From Eupeodes corollae (taxonomy: Eukaryota > Arthropoda > Insecta > Diptera > Syrphidae), in contig NC_079147.1 in the NCBI RefSeq assembly GCF_945859685.1, positions 178,543,174 through 178,607,173 of the forward strand: a DNA stretch of 64,000 bases, written 5' to 3'. The notes under the pieces are model-generated. The model did not search any database and was not told the DNA's origin. It was given only the letters and a program-made list of their open reading frames with translations. Shown here piece after piece: positions 1-11,883 of this stretch (positions are counted from its first letter, which is position 1; every line of letters starts with the position of its first letter). A program made the position numbers and the translations under genes.

Positions 1-88
1 AGGAATGGTTGAGAGTTGTAATTCAATAGGCCCTGGTTCACAACGGACTGTTACGCCACCCAATTTATTTATTTTATTTATTTTATTA
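1..88 (+). mobile_element. tRNA-derived SINE, 3' end only
   Basis: The first 60 bases match, in reverse complement, the 3' part of the SINE copies at 25.3, 28.5, 34.6 and 44.0 kb. The shared end is GGACTGTTRCGCCACC followed by an A/T-rich tail of ATTT-like units. The 5' tRNA-related head lies outside the window. The last 33 bases before the tail also match the 3' end of the RTE element near 60.0 kb. Confidence 0.85.
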
Positions 89-269
89 AAATTTTCAGAC
101 TAGGCTAAATACTTGTGTCTTGTCTAAGATAAAAAACTTAATTAGAAACGCAACGTACAGGAAAGAGTCAAAAACGCTACTGTAGCTCTCTTTTCTTGCA
201 AAAAAAGCTATTGGTAATAAATGAGGCTTACAACCCAGAATCACGCATTGGCTATACACATAGGTAATC

Positions 270-1655
270 AGACCGATTTTATTGTACAGAGTGGCAGTAT
301 GGTGGACTGCTTTAGGGAAAGGAATAAAACGGGATAAATTAAATAAAGTCCAACTTTCAGCTAGCCTATGTATAAGCGGATTGCTTCGCACGACCTCATC
401 TGCGGCACTGGACACCTTACTCTACTTAACACCTCCTGACATATATAGCAAACAAAGAGCTCTGCTTCGCCTTAAAGCTTCGTCACAGTAGACTAACAAC
501 AACATTGGCCACTACGTAATTCTTAGGTATTTAGAATCAATTCCAAAGCACACAGACTACACCACCCCCCAACTGCAACTCAACAGAAATTTCGAGGTTT
601 CTATACCCAGATATATCTGGGAAGGGATTGGTGTGGGTGTGTACTCTGAACGACTGAAATTAAGTCTCTCATTTAGCCTTCCCAATCATTGTAGCGTATT
701 CCAGGCCCTATTTTCTTAGATAGTCAGGCTGCTATGAAATCACTGGACTCTGTCTCTACGAACTCTATAACAGTCCATAACTATTGATCATCTCTAATGG
801 AGATGGCACACCAGTTTAATATTCACCGTTGCTGGGTGCTTGGCCATAGAGACATTCCAGGTAACTGTAATCCAGATGAACTCGCCAGGAACGGTACAGT
901 TCAGCCCATCCTACCACGTTTAGCTCATACAGGTATACCAATCGCTACGCTATGAAGAATGAAAAAACCAGGTGTTAGGTCACAAAAAAAATATGGGCAG
1001 CACTTAAAGCGATCAAGGTGTTTGCAGCTATCTCTTAGTATATCGCATATAAGCTCGATAATAGGTGTCATAACCGGACACTGTCTAATGGGAAAGCACG
1101 CCACGTGACTAGGAGTATTCTCAAATGTCTTTTGCAGAATCTGTATGGACGAGGAAGAGGAGGAAACAGTTCTTCATCTTCTCTGTACATGCCCTGTTTT
1201 GGCTAGAAAACCCAAAAATTTCCTAGGAGAATTCTTCTTTAACGATAACGAGATTTAAAGCGATCAAGGTGTTTGCAGCTATCTCTTAGTATATCGCATA
1301 TAAGCTCGATAATAGGTGTCATAACCGGACACTGTCTAATGGGAAAGCACGCCACGTGACTAGGAGTATTCTCAAATGTCTTTTGCAGAATCTGTATGGA
1401 CGAGGAAGAGGAGGAAACAGTTCTTCATCTTCTCTGTACATGCCCTGTTTTGGCTAGAAAACCCAACAATTTCCTAGGAGAATTCTTCTTTAACGATCTA
1501 AACGATCTAAATTATATCAATCGTAAGTGACTCAAACTGGTTCCATTGAGGTAAGGAAGAAGCCTCATGATTCCTGTGGTACCACAAGCGGCCATTAAAC
1601 CGGTCTAAGTGTGTCCGATTCTATCATTTACAGCCACTTTAACCTAACCTTACCT
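270..1655 (+). mobile_element. RNase H-bearing non-LTR retrotransposon (I/Loa-like), degraded 3' part
   Basis: From about 282 to 490 the translation gives the end of a reverse transcriptase polyprotein (motif LCISGLLRTTSSAAL, usual in I/Loa/R1 elements). RNase H pieces follow: SQAAMKSLDS near 725-760 and GHRDIPG near 845. The stretch around 690-720 lacks the block that holds the catalytic Glu in the 36.9-kb copy. After the RNase H comes a Cys-rich segment (CMDEEEEETVLHLLCTCP) present here twice because of a tandem duplication. The copy ends at AACCTAACCT near 1655, as does the copy at 37.8 kb. Stops and frameshifts make it a pseudogene. Clade is inferred from domain order. Confidence 0.8.
1004..1497 (+). 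repeat. 251-bp tandem duplication inside the RNase H LINE
   Basis: The bases from 1004 recur from 1255 with an offset of exactly 251. The only difference I noticed is cccaaaaatt in the first unit against cccaacaatt in the second. The other copies of this element (36.9 and 50.8 kb) have no such duplication, so it arose here, and the near identity suggests it is recent. Confidence 0.9.
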
Positions 1656-1659
1656 TGCC

Positions 1660-4370
1660 TACTCACGTTAATATTGATATCGATAACAACGAAATATGTA
1701 GGTAGGTATTAAAAAATCATTAAAAACAATATTTTATACATTTCGTTTCGATACATTTTGACATATTAAACGTTACCATGCAACAAAGAGACATCAGGTA
1801 ATAAATGTCACTAATAGATGTCACAGCGACAGCTTGCAAACTGACATTTCATTTTTCATAACCTATCATCAAACAAACAGCCATATTGAATCAAATTGTC
1901 AGTTTTATTGTTCTTAAAACTCATAACCTTCCTAAAAATCTGCCAGACACCTTACTTCTGTTTAACAAAAAAGCTATGATTTGTTTCAAAAATTTCATGT
2001 TAAATCATTCATGTCCTGATGGAATTCCTTGCAAAACAGTAGACATGAAGAAAAATACCTATAAACATTAAGCAGGCCCATCTAACTAAATGTTCATAGG
2101 TAGACACATACGATACATATATAAGAATAAATACAAAAACCATTATCAATATGTAAGTATGTAAATGCGTGTATGTGTATAGGATTGGTAACATAATCAT
2201 ATTTACCTACACATAGTGAGTCGAGGATGCATGCAGTTCTTAGATAGAAGCAAATAATAAATGTACAGAAATAACGTCATGATTATTCACAGAAGATTGT
2301 AAGTTAGTAACAAAAAAAATGGTTGCAAAATAGTAAGCAAAATAACTCAAATAAATAAGTTCTACCATTTTCTTCATCTTGTGCTTCGAGTCCCTTTTCA
2401 ATATATAGGGGTGTAGGTATGCGTGTGTGTAATGTTTGGTTCTTGTGCTTGAGCTAGCTTAAGTATGTGAACATATGCAATAAATCGTCAAACGAAACGA
2501 AATCGGATTTTACGCGCCGTTGTGATGCTCTTTGCAAATATACTCACACCAAATGGCATCCTCGTTTTGCAAAAAAGAAAAACATCTAAAATGGCGGCAG
2601 CAAGATGGTTAGTGGCACGAAGAAGAACCGTTTACAACAACGTCCTCGCCGCCTCGTCCTTGTCGCTAGCTACACGCTCAGAAACAGAACAAAAAAATGG
2701 CAACCATGGAAGGATTTTGGCTGGAGCTGGGTGCAAAGGCAAACATACAGAAAGAGAGAGAGTAAATGTTTCCGTCAAAGTCAAAGTGACTTTTAATGCG
2801 CGCCATAGGAATACAAGAAGAAAAACATCGCAGAAAAAGAAGAGAAAAGGATTTGTTATCGGGTTGGCATAATGTGATCACAGACTATTCAGTAAATGTG
2901 GTTTCTGAAGGATACTATACACATACATATTCGTAGGTACCTTATTTTTCTTTCTTTTGGCTTTCTTCAATTTTCTTCACATCTTGAGTTCTTTTTTAAC
3001 GTATTTCAATGGAATTAAGAAGACCGAAGACCGAAGACGAAGAAGATGCTTTGAAGGAGAGAATTTGATTTGAAATCACAGTTCATTGTCTGTCTATCGT
3101 CATCTTTTGTCGTTCGTCGTTTCTGTTGTTGTAGTTGCTGTTTTTGACGTCATCGTCTTCATCTTTGTCGCAGCCATAAAGTCTGATAAACATATCATTA
3201 TATTGTCTTTTGACTTTTTGACAGATGATTTTTTGTAAATAAGTTGGGAATTAACATGAGTTATATTTTTTTACATTGTTTGTTGCTATTGTTGTTCTTT
3301 GAAGGTCTTAATGGTTGAATGGACATCAAGAGACTTCATATATGAACCAAAAGACTTAGCTATAAGTAATGTTAAACCGTTAGCAGACAGGTATGTTATA
3401 CCTAAAAATAACTTTGAAATGAATCAATTCTCAGTAATCATTAATTCTAATGATGTGGGTTATACAATTTTGCAGTCTCAGACATTGAGTATACCTCAGT
3501 GAAGTCGCATACTTATTTAAGACCTACGATATGTTGACGCTATCTTCCTCCTACTGGGGTTGTGGGTTTGTTATTTGATACTTTCAAAAATTAAATACAT
3601 TTACCAAGAGTGATCTGATGTCACAGATTCAGGCGGTCACCCATCAGCCGAATAGGGGAATAATATGTAGCGTACCTATACGAAAACTAGAGTGACCATA
3701 ACCGCTTGAAACGAATTATACAAGGGTTTGACTAATATGGTCAACTTGTTCCTGAGATTATCAACAGGCTCATAACCTTTCAGAAAAAATCAGTCTAAGA
3801 GGAAAACTTGAACTCGAAAAAATTCGCGAGCGAGGTCCACACAAGGCGATGAAGAACTAATAATCGGCCCGTAAAATGACGCTGCAAACACCATGCTGCA
3901 CATATTGCAAGGACGGAGAGAAAATCTGATTAACGATTGAGCCCATATGATTGTATTTATTTATTCATTTATTTATTTATTATTCTAGTAATAATAATAC
4001 TGTTTATTTATTCGTAATAAAGACTGATATGTAAATATTATGTACCTACATAAATTATATTTCTTTTGTAAAAGCTGTTTTGAACTGGGTATTGTATCCC
4101 TTCGTGTTGAAACCACCTTCGTGTTGAAACCACCCCTTCTCTCAACACGTCTACGCCTTTTATGTTTTTTTTTTTTTTATTTTGTTTAATGAAGGTTTTT
4201 AACAGTAGCTTTTCCTTCAAATCTCAAATTAAAGCTTTATAAAATTGATTACAAAATATATACTTGGCAGTAGTAAGGTAGCATATATACCAATCTCTGT
4301 AAATTGTGCAATATAGGTTTAAGTATGAAAAATGTAAACACAAAATTTGGCTACAAATAAAATATATATA
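1660..4370. other. No recognisable gene; AT-rich spacer
   Basis: I see no known protein family on either strand. Open frames at 2522-2872 (+, 116 codons, basic and low complexity) and 3299-3502 (+, 67 codons) match nothing I know. A (TTTA)n-like microsatellite lies at about 3953-3985. GA-rich and GT-rich simple sequence occurs at 2745-3150. Confidence 0.5.
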
Positions 4371-4375
4371 TATAT

Positions 4376-5285
4376 ATGATACTGCCAGGGCCAGCAATCA
4401 TAGAAGAAGTCGATAGGCCAAGATTACTTCGAGGCATTTATGAAAATACGTATGGCACCATGAAGAAATGCAAGCAGACCGGCGAAAAGGTACTATCCGC
4501 CCCATGCATAATAAAGGAGATGTCACAACGTGCAGAACGGATAACCCCATACGCTAAAACTATCATCGGACAATATCAATATGTCTTCATCCAAGGTAAA
4601 TCAACAACCGATCAGATTTTTACCCTTAGAATGTATTGTTCCAACTTATCACCTATTTAAAGACCATAAAGCGACCTACTAAAATGTAGTCAAAGTAGAA
4701 CTAGAACTTAACAAAACCATGATAAAATAGACGGGTTGGACCGCCTTTTCTTCAACCTGGAATTGGAGGAAACAATCCTTGACTCTAACAGGCATGCGAC
4801 ATCGACATAATCGGGAAAACCAAACAAGATGTACAGGATTCCTTCATCAAAATCGTGTAGGCAGCACAAAATCTAAACAATACTGAAGGAAAAACGAACA
4901 TGGTGGCGTCGACTGCAAGAAAAACAGTTGGTCAAAAAGTCAAGGTATTTTGGAGCACGAATTTGAAATAGCGCAATTCTTTAAATACCTGCTTCTGTAA
5001 AGGAATATAGTTCTGCCAGTACCCATAAATAGATCTGATATCTCGGTGCTTGGTAGAAGGCACTCCGACTTCTTAGGTTAGGTAACGAAGGACGATTCCG
5101 GAGACGCTTCAATTATGAATCTACCTCGAGGCAAATATCGTCGCAAAGCAGATATCTTTTAAGCTTGGGAGTATGCGATGTGCTGGACACTTAGCTCGCA
5201 GGACCAAAGAGGAAATGGTCAAGAAAGTCCCTTATAGACAGCTTGGCAGACCATGTTTAGGCTGGAGAGATGACTTGAACTAAAT
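4376..5285 (+). mobile_element. RTE-clade LINE, reverse transcriptase pseudogene
   Basis: The frame at 4376-4660 carries IIGQYQYVFIQGKSTTDQIF, close to the RTE motif around QCGFRxGKSTTDQIFTLRQ. Further on come DIDIIGKTKQDV (4795-4840; the YADD alanine-aspartate positions are damaged), a KTNMVAS segment (about 4890), and the RTE C-terminus MRCAGHLARRTKEEMVKKV with RPCLGWRDDLN (5165-5280). These pieces are in RTE order but in different frames with stops. Much of the palm is deleted. Inactive. Confidence 0.8.
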
Positions 5286-5384
5286 TTAAAACTTACTTTA
5301 AGTTTATAGCTGTGAAAATTTTCCATAGCATATAGACCTTTAGTTCATGAGGATTGGTTCTCCCTTATCTCCGAACATTTTATC

Positions 5385-5535
5385 TTTTTCCTCTGTCCTT
5401 CCGTCTTGTATTAATGTCTTGTGTTGTTATCACCTTATATAGTCTATAGTCGCTCAAAGTGCTGTGTTCTCTGTACATTTATGTGCTGAGTAGTATGTAA
5501 TATAATTTGATCGTATATTTAAGACGGTCTCCATT
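5385..5535 (+). mobile_element. Tail of the candidate 5S-derived SINE (second copy)
   Basis: This stretch (cctctgtccttc ... ctgagtagtatgtaatat) matches the reverse complement of 24785-24925 over about 140 bases, including tgtcttgtgttgttatcacc. The 24.9-kb copy joins this tail to a 5S rRNA-like head. I see no 5S-like head here, so this copy is probably 5' truncated. It lies about 100 bases after the RTE relic. Confidence 0.65.
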
Positions 5536-5646
5536 TCGGAGTTGTAATATAACATTACTGACGCTGATTTAGTGATACACTGCGTTTTTGAATTACTTCA
5601 GTATTTCAATTTGATATTCAGCCCTATCATGAATTCCATCGTAATC

Positions 5647-5768
5647 GGAAGTTTTTACGAATCCCGAAAAACTATATCATGAAATCCGTTAGTAATCCAA
5701 AATTGTATGAGATTTTCCACTACGAACGGATATCATGATACAGTTCTTCGGGATTCGTAAAAATTTCC
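5647..5768. repeat. Imperfect palindrome, 44-bp arms, 34-bp loop
   Basis: Bases 5647-5690 and 5725-5768 are reverse complements at 40 of 44 positions by my count. The arms start GGAAGTTTTTACGAATCCCG and end in its complement. It sits between the candidate left terminus of the pogo-like element and the transposase start, so it may be a subterminal repeat or a small inserted foldback element. Confidence 0.85.
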
Positions 5769-5994
5769 GGGCATTTTTTCATCCAAACATTAATTTATCA
5801 GCTGAATTTTTCGATGTCTGTGTAGCTTTTGCAACAGATTTTTCTGGCTAAAATATTTCGGATCCATTTTCTAGCTTCAGATTTTATTGGAAGGTTTTGT
5901 TTCTGCGGGTCTTTTTAGATGAATCAATTGAAAAATTGTTATCCATTTTTCTATTTTGGTGGAAATGTTTTTTTTTTTTATTTTGTAGTTTGAT

Positions 5995-6618
5995 ATGGCA
6001 CGTAAAAACACAGATCGAATCGAATAGTGGGTTCGCATTCTTCAAACATGATGCAAGGTGCTTTCGATTTGATCAAGAAAGGGAAAAGCATCAGGGAAGC
6101 TGCAAAATCAAAAAAATGATCGTTTACAACCCTGTATCGGTATTACAAAAAAATAAAAAATAATCCAGAACAAGCAAACATCAGACTTGTTCCTAACTAT
6201 GAAATCAACAAAGTTCTTACCGACGCTCAAGAGCAGACACTAAAAGCTTATCTTTTTTATGGCCTTTCGAAAATTGAATACCGAAATAAATAAAATCAAA
6301 GTTCTCGAGAGCTGGACGAGAAACCAAATGGCAGGCATCGACTGGTTGACAGGTTTTTGACCCAGACTTCCAGATGTCTCATTGAGAATCCCTGAGAGCT
6401 GCAGTTTAGCGCGGGCAGCAGGATTTAATAAATACAACGTTGATGTATATATTTTAATAATCTGGAGAGTGTTTTGATAAGACATCCTCAATTTTCCAAC
6501 GGGACAAGCATTTATAATTTGGACGAAACTGCCACCACAACCGTTCATAAACCTTTAAAAATTCTAGTCCCGAAGAGAATACGGTGCATATCTAATGTTA
6601 CAGGTGGCGAAAATGGCA
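5995..6618 (+). pseudogene. Pogo/Tigger transposase, N-terminal half
   Basis: From MARK at 5995 the frames give a psq-type helix-turn-helix (GAFDLIKKGKSIREAAKSKK, 6050-6110), then LYRYYKKIKNNPEQANIRLV and the CENP-B-like DNA-binding segment. The first catalytic Asp is in YNLDETATTTVHKP (about 6514-6555). Several frameshifts and stops interrupt it. In this family the DDE nuclease cuts and pastes the element in the nucleus. Translation fades at ENGI near 6620, where the LINE tail begins. Confidence 0.8.
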
Positions 6619-7600
6619 TTTTATTTATTTATTTATTTATTTATTTCATCAATCAGAGCATATTGAACTCTTATAGACTAAGATACATAATTAAAAATTT
6701 AGTTACATATTTGTAGGTGGGTATATACAATTCAAATTACATTTAATTGATTTACATAGTTTATCTAGTATTAAATAATAAAAAATGTTATACATGTGTA
6801 ATAAATAACAATATTTAAATTTTGTTTAAAACTATTGATTTAAAAGTTTCTCTGGTGCAATCCATATAAAAGTTTATCCCAGAGCAAACTAAATTGCTTT
6901 CTCTGATGCAACGAGAAATGGGTTCATTGCGTCCATAGTTTGTGCGGTGAAACTGCTCATAAATTAAAAACCGTTCTCGTGTAATTCTTAGAGGAGCATT
7001 ACTCTCATGGACTAGAGCTGCTAGAGGAGGACAATTAACATGATTTGTAATGATATCCCGAACAAACATAATTGAAAAGTATTTACGACGAGCTTCTAGC
7101 GTTTTTATTCCAAACAACAGGCATCTGGTTTCATAAGGAGGTGTTACTATTCTCCAATTTAACTTGAAAAAAGCATAACGTGTAAAATTTCTTTGAATTT
7201 TTTCAATTCTTTCTGATGTATTTGCATAGTAAGGATTCCAAACTGTACAGCAATACTCAAGTACTGATCTTACCAGAGAGTTATAAAGAGATAATAAAGT
7301 GAATGAATCAGTAAATTCTCTGGTATTTCTTTTTATAAAACCCAGCATCTGATTCGCTTTATTGATCAAGTAATCATAATGAGGAAGGAACGATAGATTA
7401 ACATCTAGGATTACTCCCAAGTCTTTTTTTTGATTTACCCTTGTTAGAATTATGTTATCGATATTGAAATCAAAGACAATTGGATTAAGAATCCTGAAAC
7501 ACGATAGTATTTGACATTTTTCTACGTTCAAATGAAGGTTATTTATCCTGCACCAATCTACCAATCTCACCAGGTCTTCTAGCAGAACAACATGTGAACA
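6618..7600 (-). mobile_element. CR1/Jockey-like LINE (family B), C-terminal part and 3' end
   Basis: The open frame 6815-7570 (251 codons) has no internal stop. It covers the thumb and C-terminal region after the reverse transcriptase palm: WCRINNLHLNVEKC, KKDLGVILDVNLSFLPHYDYLINKANQ and SLYNSLVRSVLEYCCTVWNPYY, ending in FHRTNYGRNEPI. A 3' UTR of about 170 bases runs leftward to an (AAAT)n tail at 6620-6648. The 5' end is truncated near 7600. It is inserted in the pogo transposase. Exact clade is uncertain. Confidence 0.8.
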
Positions 7601-7639
7601 ACATGTGCAATATTTTGAGCAAGTGGAATACCGCTTCTA

Positions 7640-8400
7640 CCCGTAATTGTTTTTCCCAGAAAAAAAAAACTTCAAAAACCACATGCTACACAGTAAATTA
7701 AATTTACGTTCACATAACAAATTACATTTGTTGTCATAGTTGTTTGTTTCAATTTGCTACTACATAGGCACATATCCCGGTACTTTAGGTTTGGCTACTC
7801 CTAGTGGATGGATGAATTCGGAACTCTTTCCAGAAGTGATGAGGCATTTTATGCAGCACAGTTCTTCATCTTAGGAAACACCTTCGCTGTTATTGCTTGA
7901 CAATCATGAGTCTCAACCCTAAGAATTAGCGAAAACTAACGGCGTAATTATGTTAACCCTATCAGCTCATTCATCTCACAAAACTCAGCCTCTCGATGTG
8001 AATTCAAGCCATTCATAAGCATTTATAACGCGTGCATGGATTCCTGGATGATGAGGCATTCAAGTGAGTCTGTTACAATATATGACGTGGGTGCTTTAGT
8101 TGGTGAGGCATATCCAAAGTCTATGACGCCGACATCAATCATAAATGCTTTCAAGAAAACTGGCATATATTCATTAGATCGAATTGTTTTCGGTGACGTT
8201 AACTTTTTGCCTAGCTCAATCACTGATCGTCCTGAACCCATTGAAAATGAAGAACTTAATCAGACCGAAAAGAGATTGTAATATCCCTCCCACCGAATTT
8301 GTAAGACCTTCGTAATTCAAGCCTCCCATAAAAGGTAAGCAAAATAGAAAGAATAATAGCAGTCTAATAGCCGCTGGCAAGGGCAACCCAGAAAAAGAAG
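7640..8400 (+). pseudogene. Pogo/Tigger transposase, C-terminal half
   Basis: After the LINE the transposase resumes with FKNHMLHS (about 7668-7692). About 80 bases of unrelated sequence follow, then GTLGLATPSGWMNSELFPEVMRHF (7780-7850). The second catalytic Asp is in LLDNHES (7895-7915). The third is in HSSHKTQPLD (7970-8000). The tail (IYDVGALVGEAYPKSMTPTSI, then VTDRP-like ITDRPEP) is open from 8036 to 8281. Frameshifts make it inactive, yet all three catalytic aspartates can still be found. Confidence 0.8.
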
Positions 8401-8639
8401 ACATTTAAAAAACAAAATCAGAAAGGTTCAACCAAAGAAAAAACAAAAGACTGTAAAAACAATATTTTAAGAATATTCATTATTCAACCTCAGAATCAGA
8501 TTCAAGCATGATACAGCTCTTTGCATAGAGGACCAAATATCTATCTATGTATTTTTCTCTCGAAAATGCTCAGTATCAATTCACTTTTATTTGCTTATCG
8601 TCCAGGACTTGACGCCGTAGATTAAGTGGTTAAGTTAGA

Positions 8640-8940
8640 TTTTTTTATAACGTGAGTGTTTGGCCAAACCGAAGTTGCAGTGGTTCACCAGGATAGTTCT
8701 TCGTCAGATTTGCGCTAAAGTGTCGTTTTTGGAATTGGCGTTCGATCCGATATATCTTTGACTACCTCGAAATTACTGCTACCAACAGTGACGTTTTGTC
8801 CTAAGTGATGGGCACATAAAGTTTTATTTGTTGATAGCATATGCTTTGACCAACGCATTTCACCTGTAGACCTACAGATGTAAATGCTTTTAGAAAAGAT
8901 CGTTTGGATGCCGATCATTTCTTCCACGTAGCCAAGCAGT
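8640..8940 (-). mobile_element. RTE LINE fragment
   Basis: The minus-strand frame at 8715-8927 contains KHMLSTNKTLCAHHLGQNVTVGSSNFEVVKD, with the order and spacing of the RTE segment after the YADD box (TKYMLS ... LGQNVT ... NFEVVKDFVYLG; compare 24.6 and 59.4 kb). Sequence on both sides is lost or rearranged. It abuts the 3' truncated CR1-like LINE that starts near 9025. Confidence 0.75.
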
Positions 8941-9024
8941 TGTGAAAACCTGTTAAAGAAAGTGTCTTTCTGTTTAACACCACTTTGCCAACTATCTACT
9001 CCAAGACTATGTTACAGAAATCAC

Positions 9025-9970
9025 TTGGAATAGCTCGGATGAGTCAGAAAGACAGTATACAAGACATTCCACATTCGAGGAGTACGGCTAAAGAACGAAT
9101 CTCTGTACATGACATTACGACCGAAGTTGGGCTCGAGGGTATTTTGATGAGCATTCCTAGAAGCGCGAGTATTACGGTTGAACTGTTTGAGGGGAGGAAT
9201 GCAACTGTTTATTTCCCTAGGGCATAAACCATTAAAATAACGGTGAAAGAGGGTGAGGCAAGAAACAACTAGACGATGTTCAAGTAACGTAAATGATATT
9301 ATGATGGTAATATCACCGATCAATCTAACGTTCTACATTCAATACTGTCTAAGAGGCTTAAGTTAGTTGCAGGAGAACCAGCCCAGAGATGGGAGCTTTA
9401 CTCAAGCTTTGGACGTATATAAGTATCGTAAATAACAGCCAGATCAGAGAGGGAGAAAAACTTCTTGTATCTCCTTAGAAAACCCAAACATCTTCAGGCA
9501 TTTTTGGCGACATCGCGTATATGTGTAAATTCCACGCGATTTCTTATTCCCCATTGTACAATGCTGTTAAGGTTGAAATTAAATGAGCTTATCATATTTT
9601 GTCGTTGCAGTTCCACATCCGAGGAAGAGGGGTGTGAATCTGAAAACGAATATGAAAAGCTTAGAGTACTATCGTCAGCGAAACAATGTATTGGATTAGA
9701 AGTTGCATACAGGAGATCATTAATAAAAATGAGAAAGTGTGTTGGAGATAGAACAGAGCTCTGGGGCACACCAGCATTTATTTTGTGGTTTTCAGACTTG
9801 AATCCATCCAATACAACTTGTATTGAACGATCCGAAAGGTAATTACTAATCCAATGAAGGAGGGATTCATGAAAATTGAAAGCACGAATTTCCGATAAGA
9901 GAGCCTGATGCCAAACCCTATCAAATACCTTTGAAATATCAAGTGCAATAATCTTACTTTAGCTGGACCA
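9025..9970 (-). mobile_element. CR1-like LINE (family A), internally deleted copy
   Basis: Minus-strand pieces match the copy at 31.1-32.8 kb: DISKVFDRVWHQ near 9950-9915, then the frame 9811-9494 with INAGVPQSSVLSPTHFL and NPIHCFADDSTLSFSYS, which keeps the catalytic FADD. A deletion joins RNRVEF directly to THIRDVAKNA. The frame 9323-9021 gives the C-terminal region (RYFNGLCPREINSCIPPLKQFNRN). Its 3' UTR and tail are missing. Confidence 0.85.
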
Positions 9971-9974
9971 GTTT

Positions 9975-11880
9975 TTTCAGGGTCCCTAGTACGTACCGAT
10001 CATAGTATTGCAGAAAAGTATAAGACGATCACATAGTACATTGGATAGGATCTTAAGGCTTAGATCAACATTGTCAATTTTTTTTTTGCGGAAGAATGTT
10101 GTTTAAGAAAATATATATTCAAAACAACTAAGTACAAGCTCATGCGAGTAGTTCCAGAGAAAACTTTGTCATTTAATCCCTTACAAATTCAACAAACATT
10201 AAATTATATTTTTAAAATATTCAACCACCTATTGTGTTTCTAATTAAACATCTAAATCCAAGTCTTTTCTGTAGAGTTAAAGGACTAGGATTACTGTCAT
10301 AGCCATAGTTGTTGTCGTTAAGCTTTCCCATACCATAAGTTATCCCCTTTCTTCTACTTCTCCTTTCTCTTGCTTTTGCTCCTGGCTCTCTAAAAATTCA
10401 TCATCTAATTTATTTGAACTACGTATAGGAATAGAATTCTTCTGGGGAAAATGTATTATTATGCAAACAGAAGTTGTTGAAGGAAACAAAAATAGGAAAT
10501 CTTCATCATCATCCCTCATAAAAAGGACAAAATAGAAATTTTAGGTTTATACAAATATATGTATGTATACTTTTCTACTACAAGTAAATGAAGGAGACAT
10601 GTGTGTTTTTTGGGAGTTCTCTCTGTGGATTTAAAAAACTAAGCCTTATCTAGGTGTGTACCTACTACACTAACTTATATTTGTGTCCCCAAACAAAACC
10701 TTTGCCCCTCTTGACTCCCGAAACGATTCTGAATCTCATATTCTTTTGTATATTAAAAAATGAGTTTAGGGTGACCATCTGCCTAGATTTCCAACTGAAA
10801 AGTATTTTTAAAGTTTTTTGTTGCTTTTTCCACATCTAGGATTTTTTTCATTTACGTCAAGCAGGAAAAATAAAAGTTTAACAATTTTACTTTTTTTTCA
10901 TTTGCATATGGCCACCTTATAATACTTATATCAGAATATAATATACAGAATGTATTATGTTTAAAAGGTATATATATACATTTTGTTCCAAGTGTACAAA
11001 ACATAAATAATCCTTTCGATATTAAATGTCTCAGCAGGACATAATCCTTTGAATTAGTATTTTCATTTAATTGCTTCAAAATCCGAAACTTTAGGTCATG
11101 CTGAGAAATAGAATATGAGAAGGAATGATGGGGAAGACATGAGGAAGGGGTCTTACAGAAATTATACCCATAAGGCTATAAGAGACATTATACTGATTTG
11201 AAATAGTAGAACCAATTGCCTGCTTTAGATTTCTTATAGGATTTTATAAAGCTTATATAGAGATATAGATACATAAGCTAACACACCTATATACATACAA
11301 TGCTCTGCACATAAAGACAAGACAAAGTATAGGTAGGTATGAAGGTAGATGAAGCGTGTTGAGCTTTAAATTAATTAAAATAATTTTTAAAATTAATTGG
11401 AATGTAATCATACATTTATGGATGGATTCAAAAAAGATTGAATACGTGAGTTGATCACACGCTGGCTTATTGTTGGCAAAATGTAATTTAGAATTGGTTA
11501 GGAGGTATATATGTATATATATAGGTCTGCTAAGACCCTTGAATGTGTATAAATGGAATAAATACGTATGTTCATATGTATGCAACACATAAAATGAGTT
11601 ATTATTTTAAAGCTTTAAACTTCAGTTTAAACAATATCTACTGAATTGAGTCCTATAGAGAATTTTAAGAACAGGAAACAAAAACTTAAGATAGTTATTC
11701 TGTATTGGGTAAAGTTTAGTTAAATACTATTAGGTGGTGTGAACTTTGACTTTTAATAGCAGCCCTCGGTCAAACAGGGTGTCTTTTTTTACTTTTTTGG
11801 CAAATGCCCATGGACGGCTTTTCTTTGTCCCTTGATGGAATCTGAGTGCAAAATTCAGTAAATAATAGAGTAAAGTCGGT
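9975..11880. other. No recognisable gene
   Basis: AT-rich sequence with short open frames only (for example 11253-11588 minus, low complexity). I see no conserved domain, tRNA or repeat that recurs elsewhere in the window. Confidence 0.5.
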
Positions 11881-11883
11881 ATT

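Larger units (their letters stand above)
5618..8520 (+). mobile_element. Pogo/Tigger-like DNA transposon, split by a LINE
   Basis: Transposase pieces of one pogo-type element lie in order at 5995-6618 and 7650-8400, with a minus-strand LINE between. A candidate left end is CAGCCCTATCATGAATTCC at 5618. A weaker inverse match (ATTCAAGCATGATACAGCTC) lies near 8500. The outer limits are therefore tentative, while the internal order is well supported. A 44-bp-arm inverted repeat lies just inside the left end. Confidence 0.6.

Noticed and set aside
2522..2872. 116-codon basic open frame
   Set aside because: Lys/Arg-rich low complexity with overlapping open frames on both strands; no family recognised.
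5618..5640. Definite pogo terminal inverted repeat
   Set aside because: The right-hand partner near 8500 is too diverged to call with certainty; kept only as a tentative limit.
8985..9842. Plus-strand open frames opposite the LINE
   Set aside because: They are shadows of the minus-strand reverse transcriptase.
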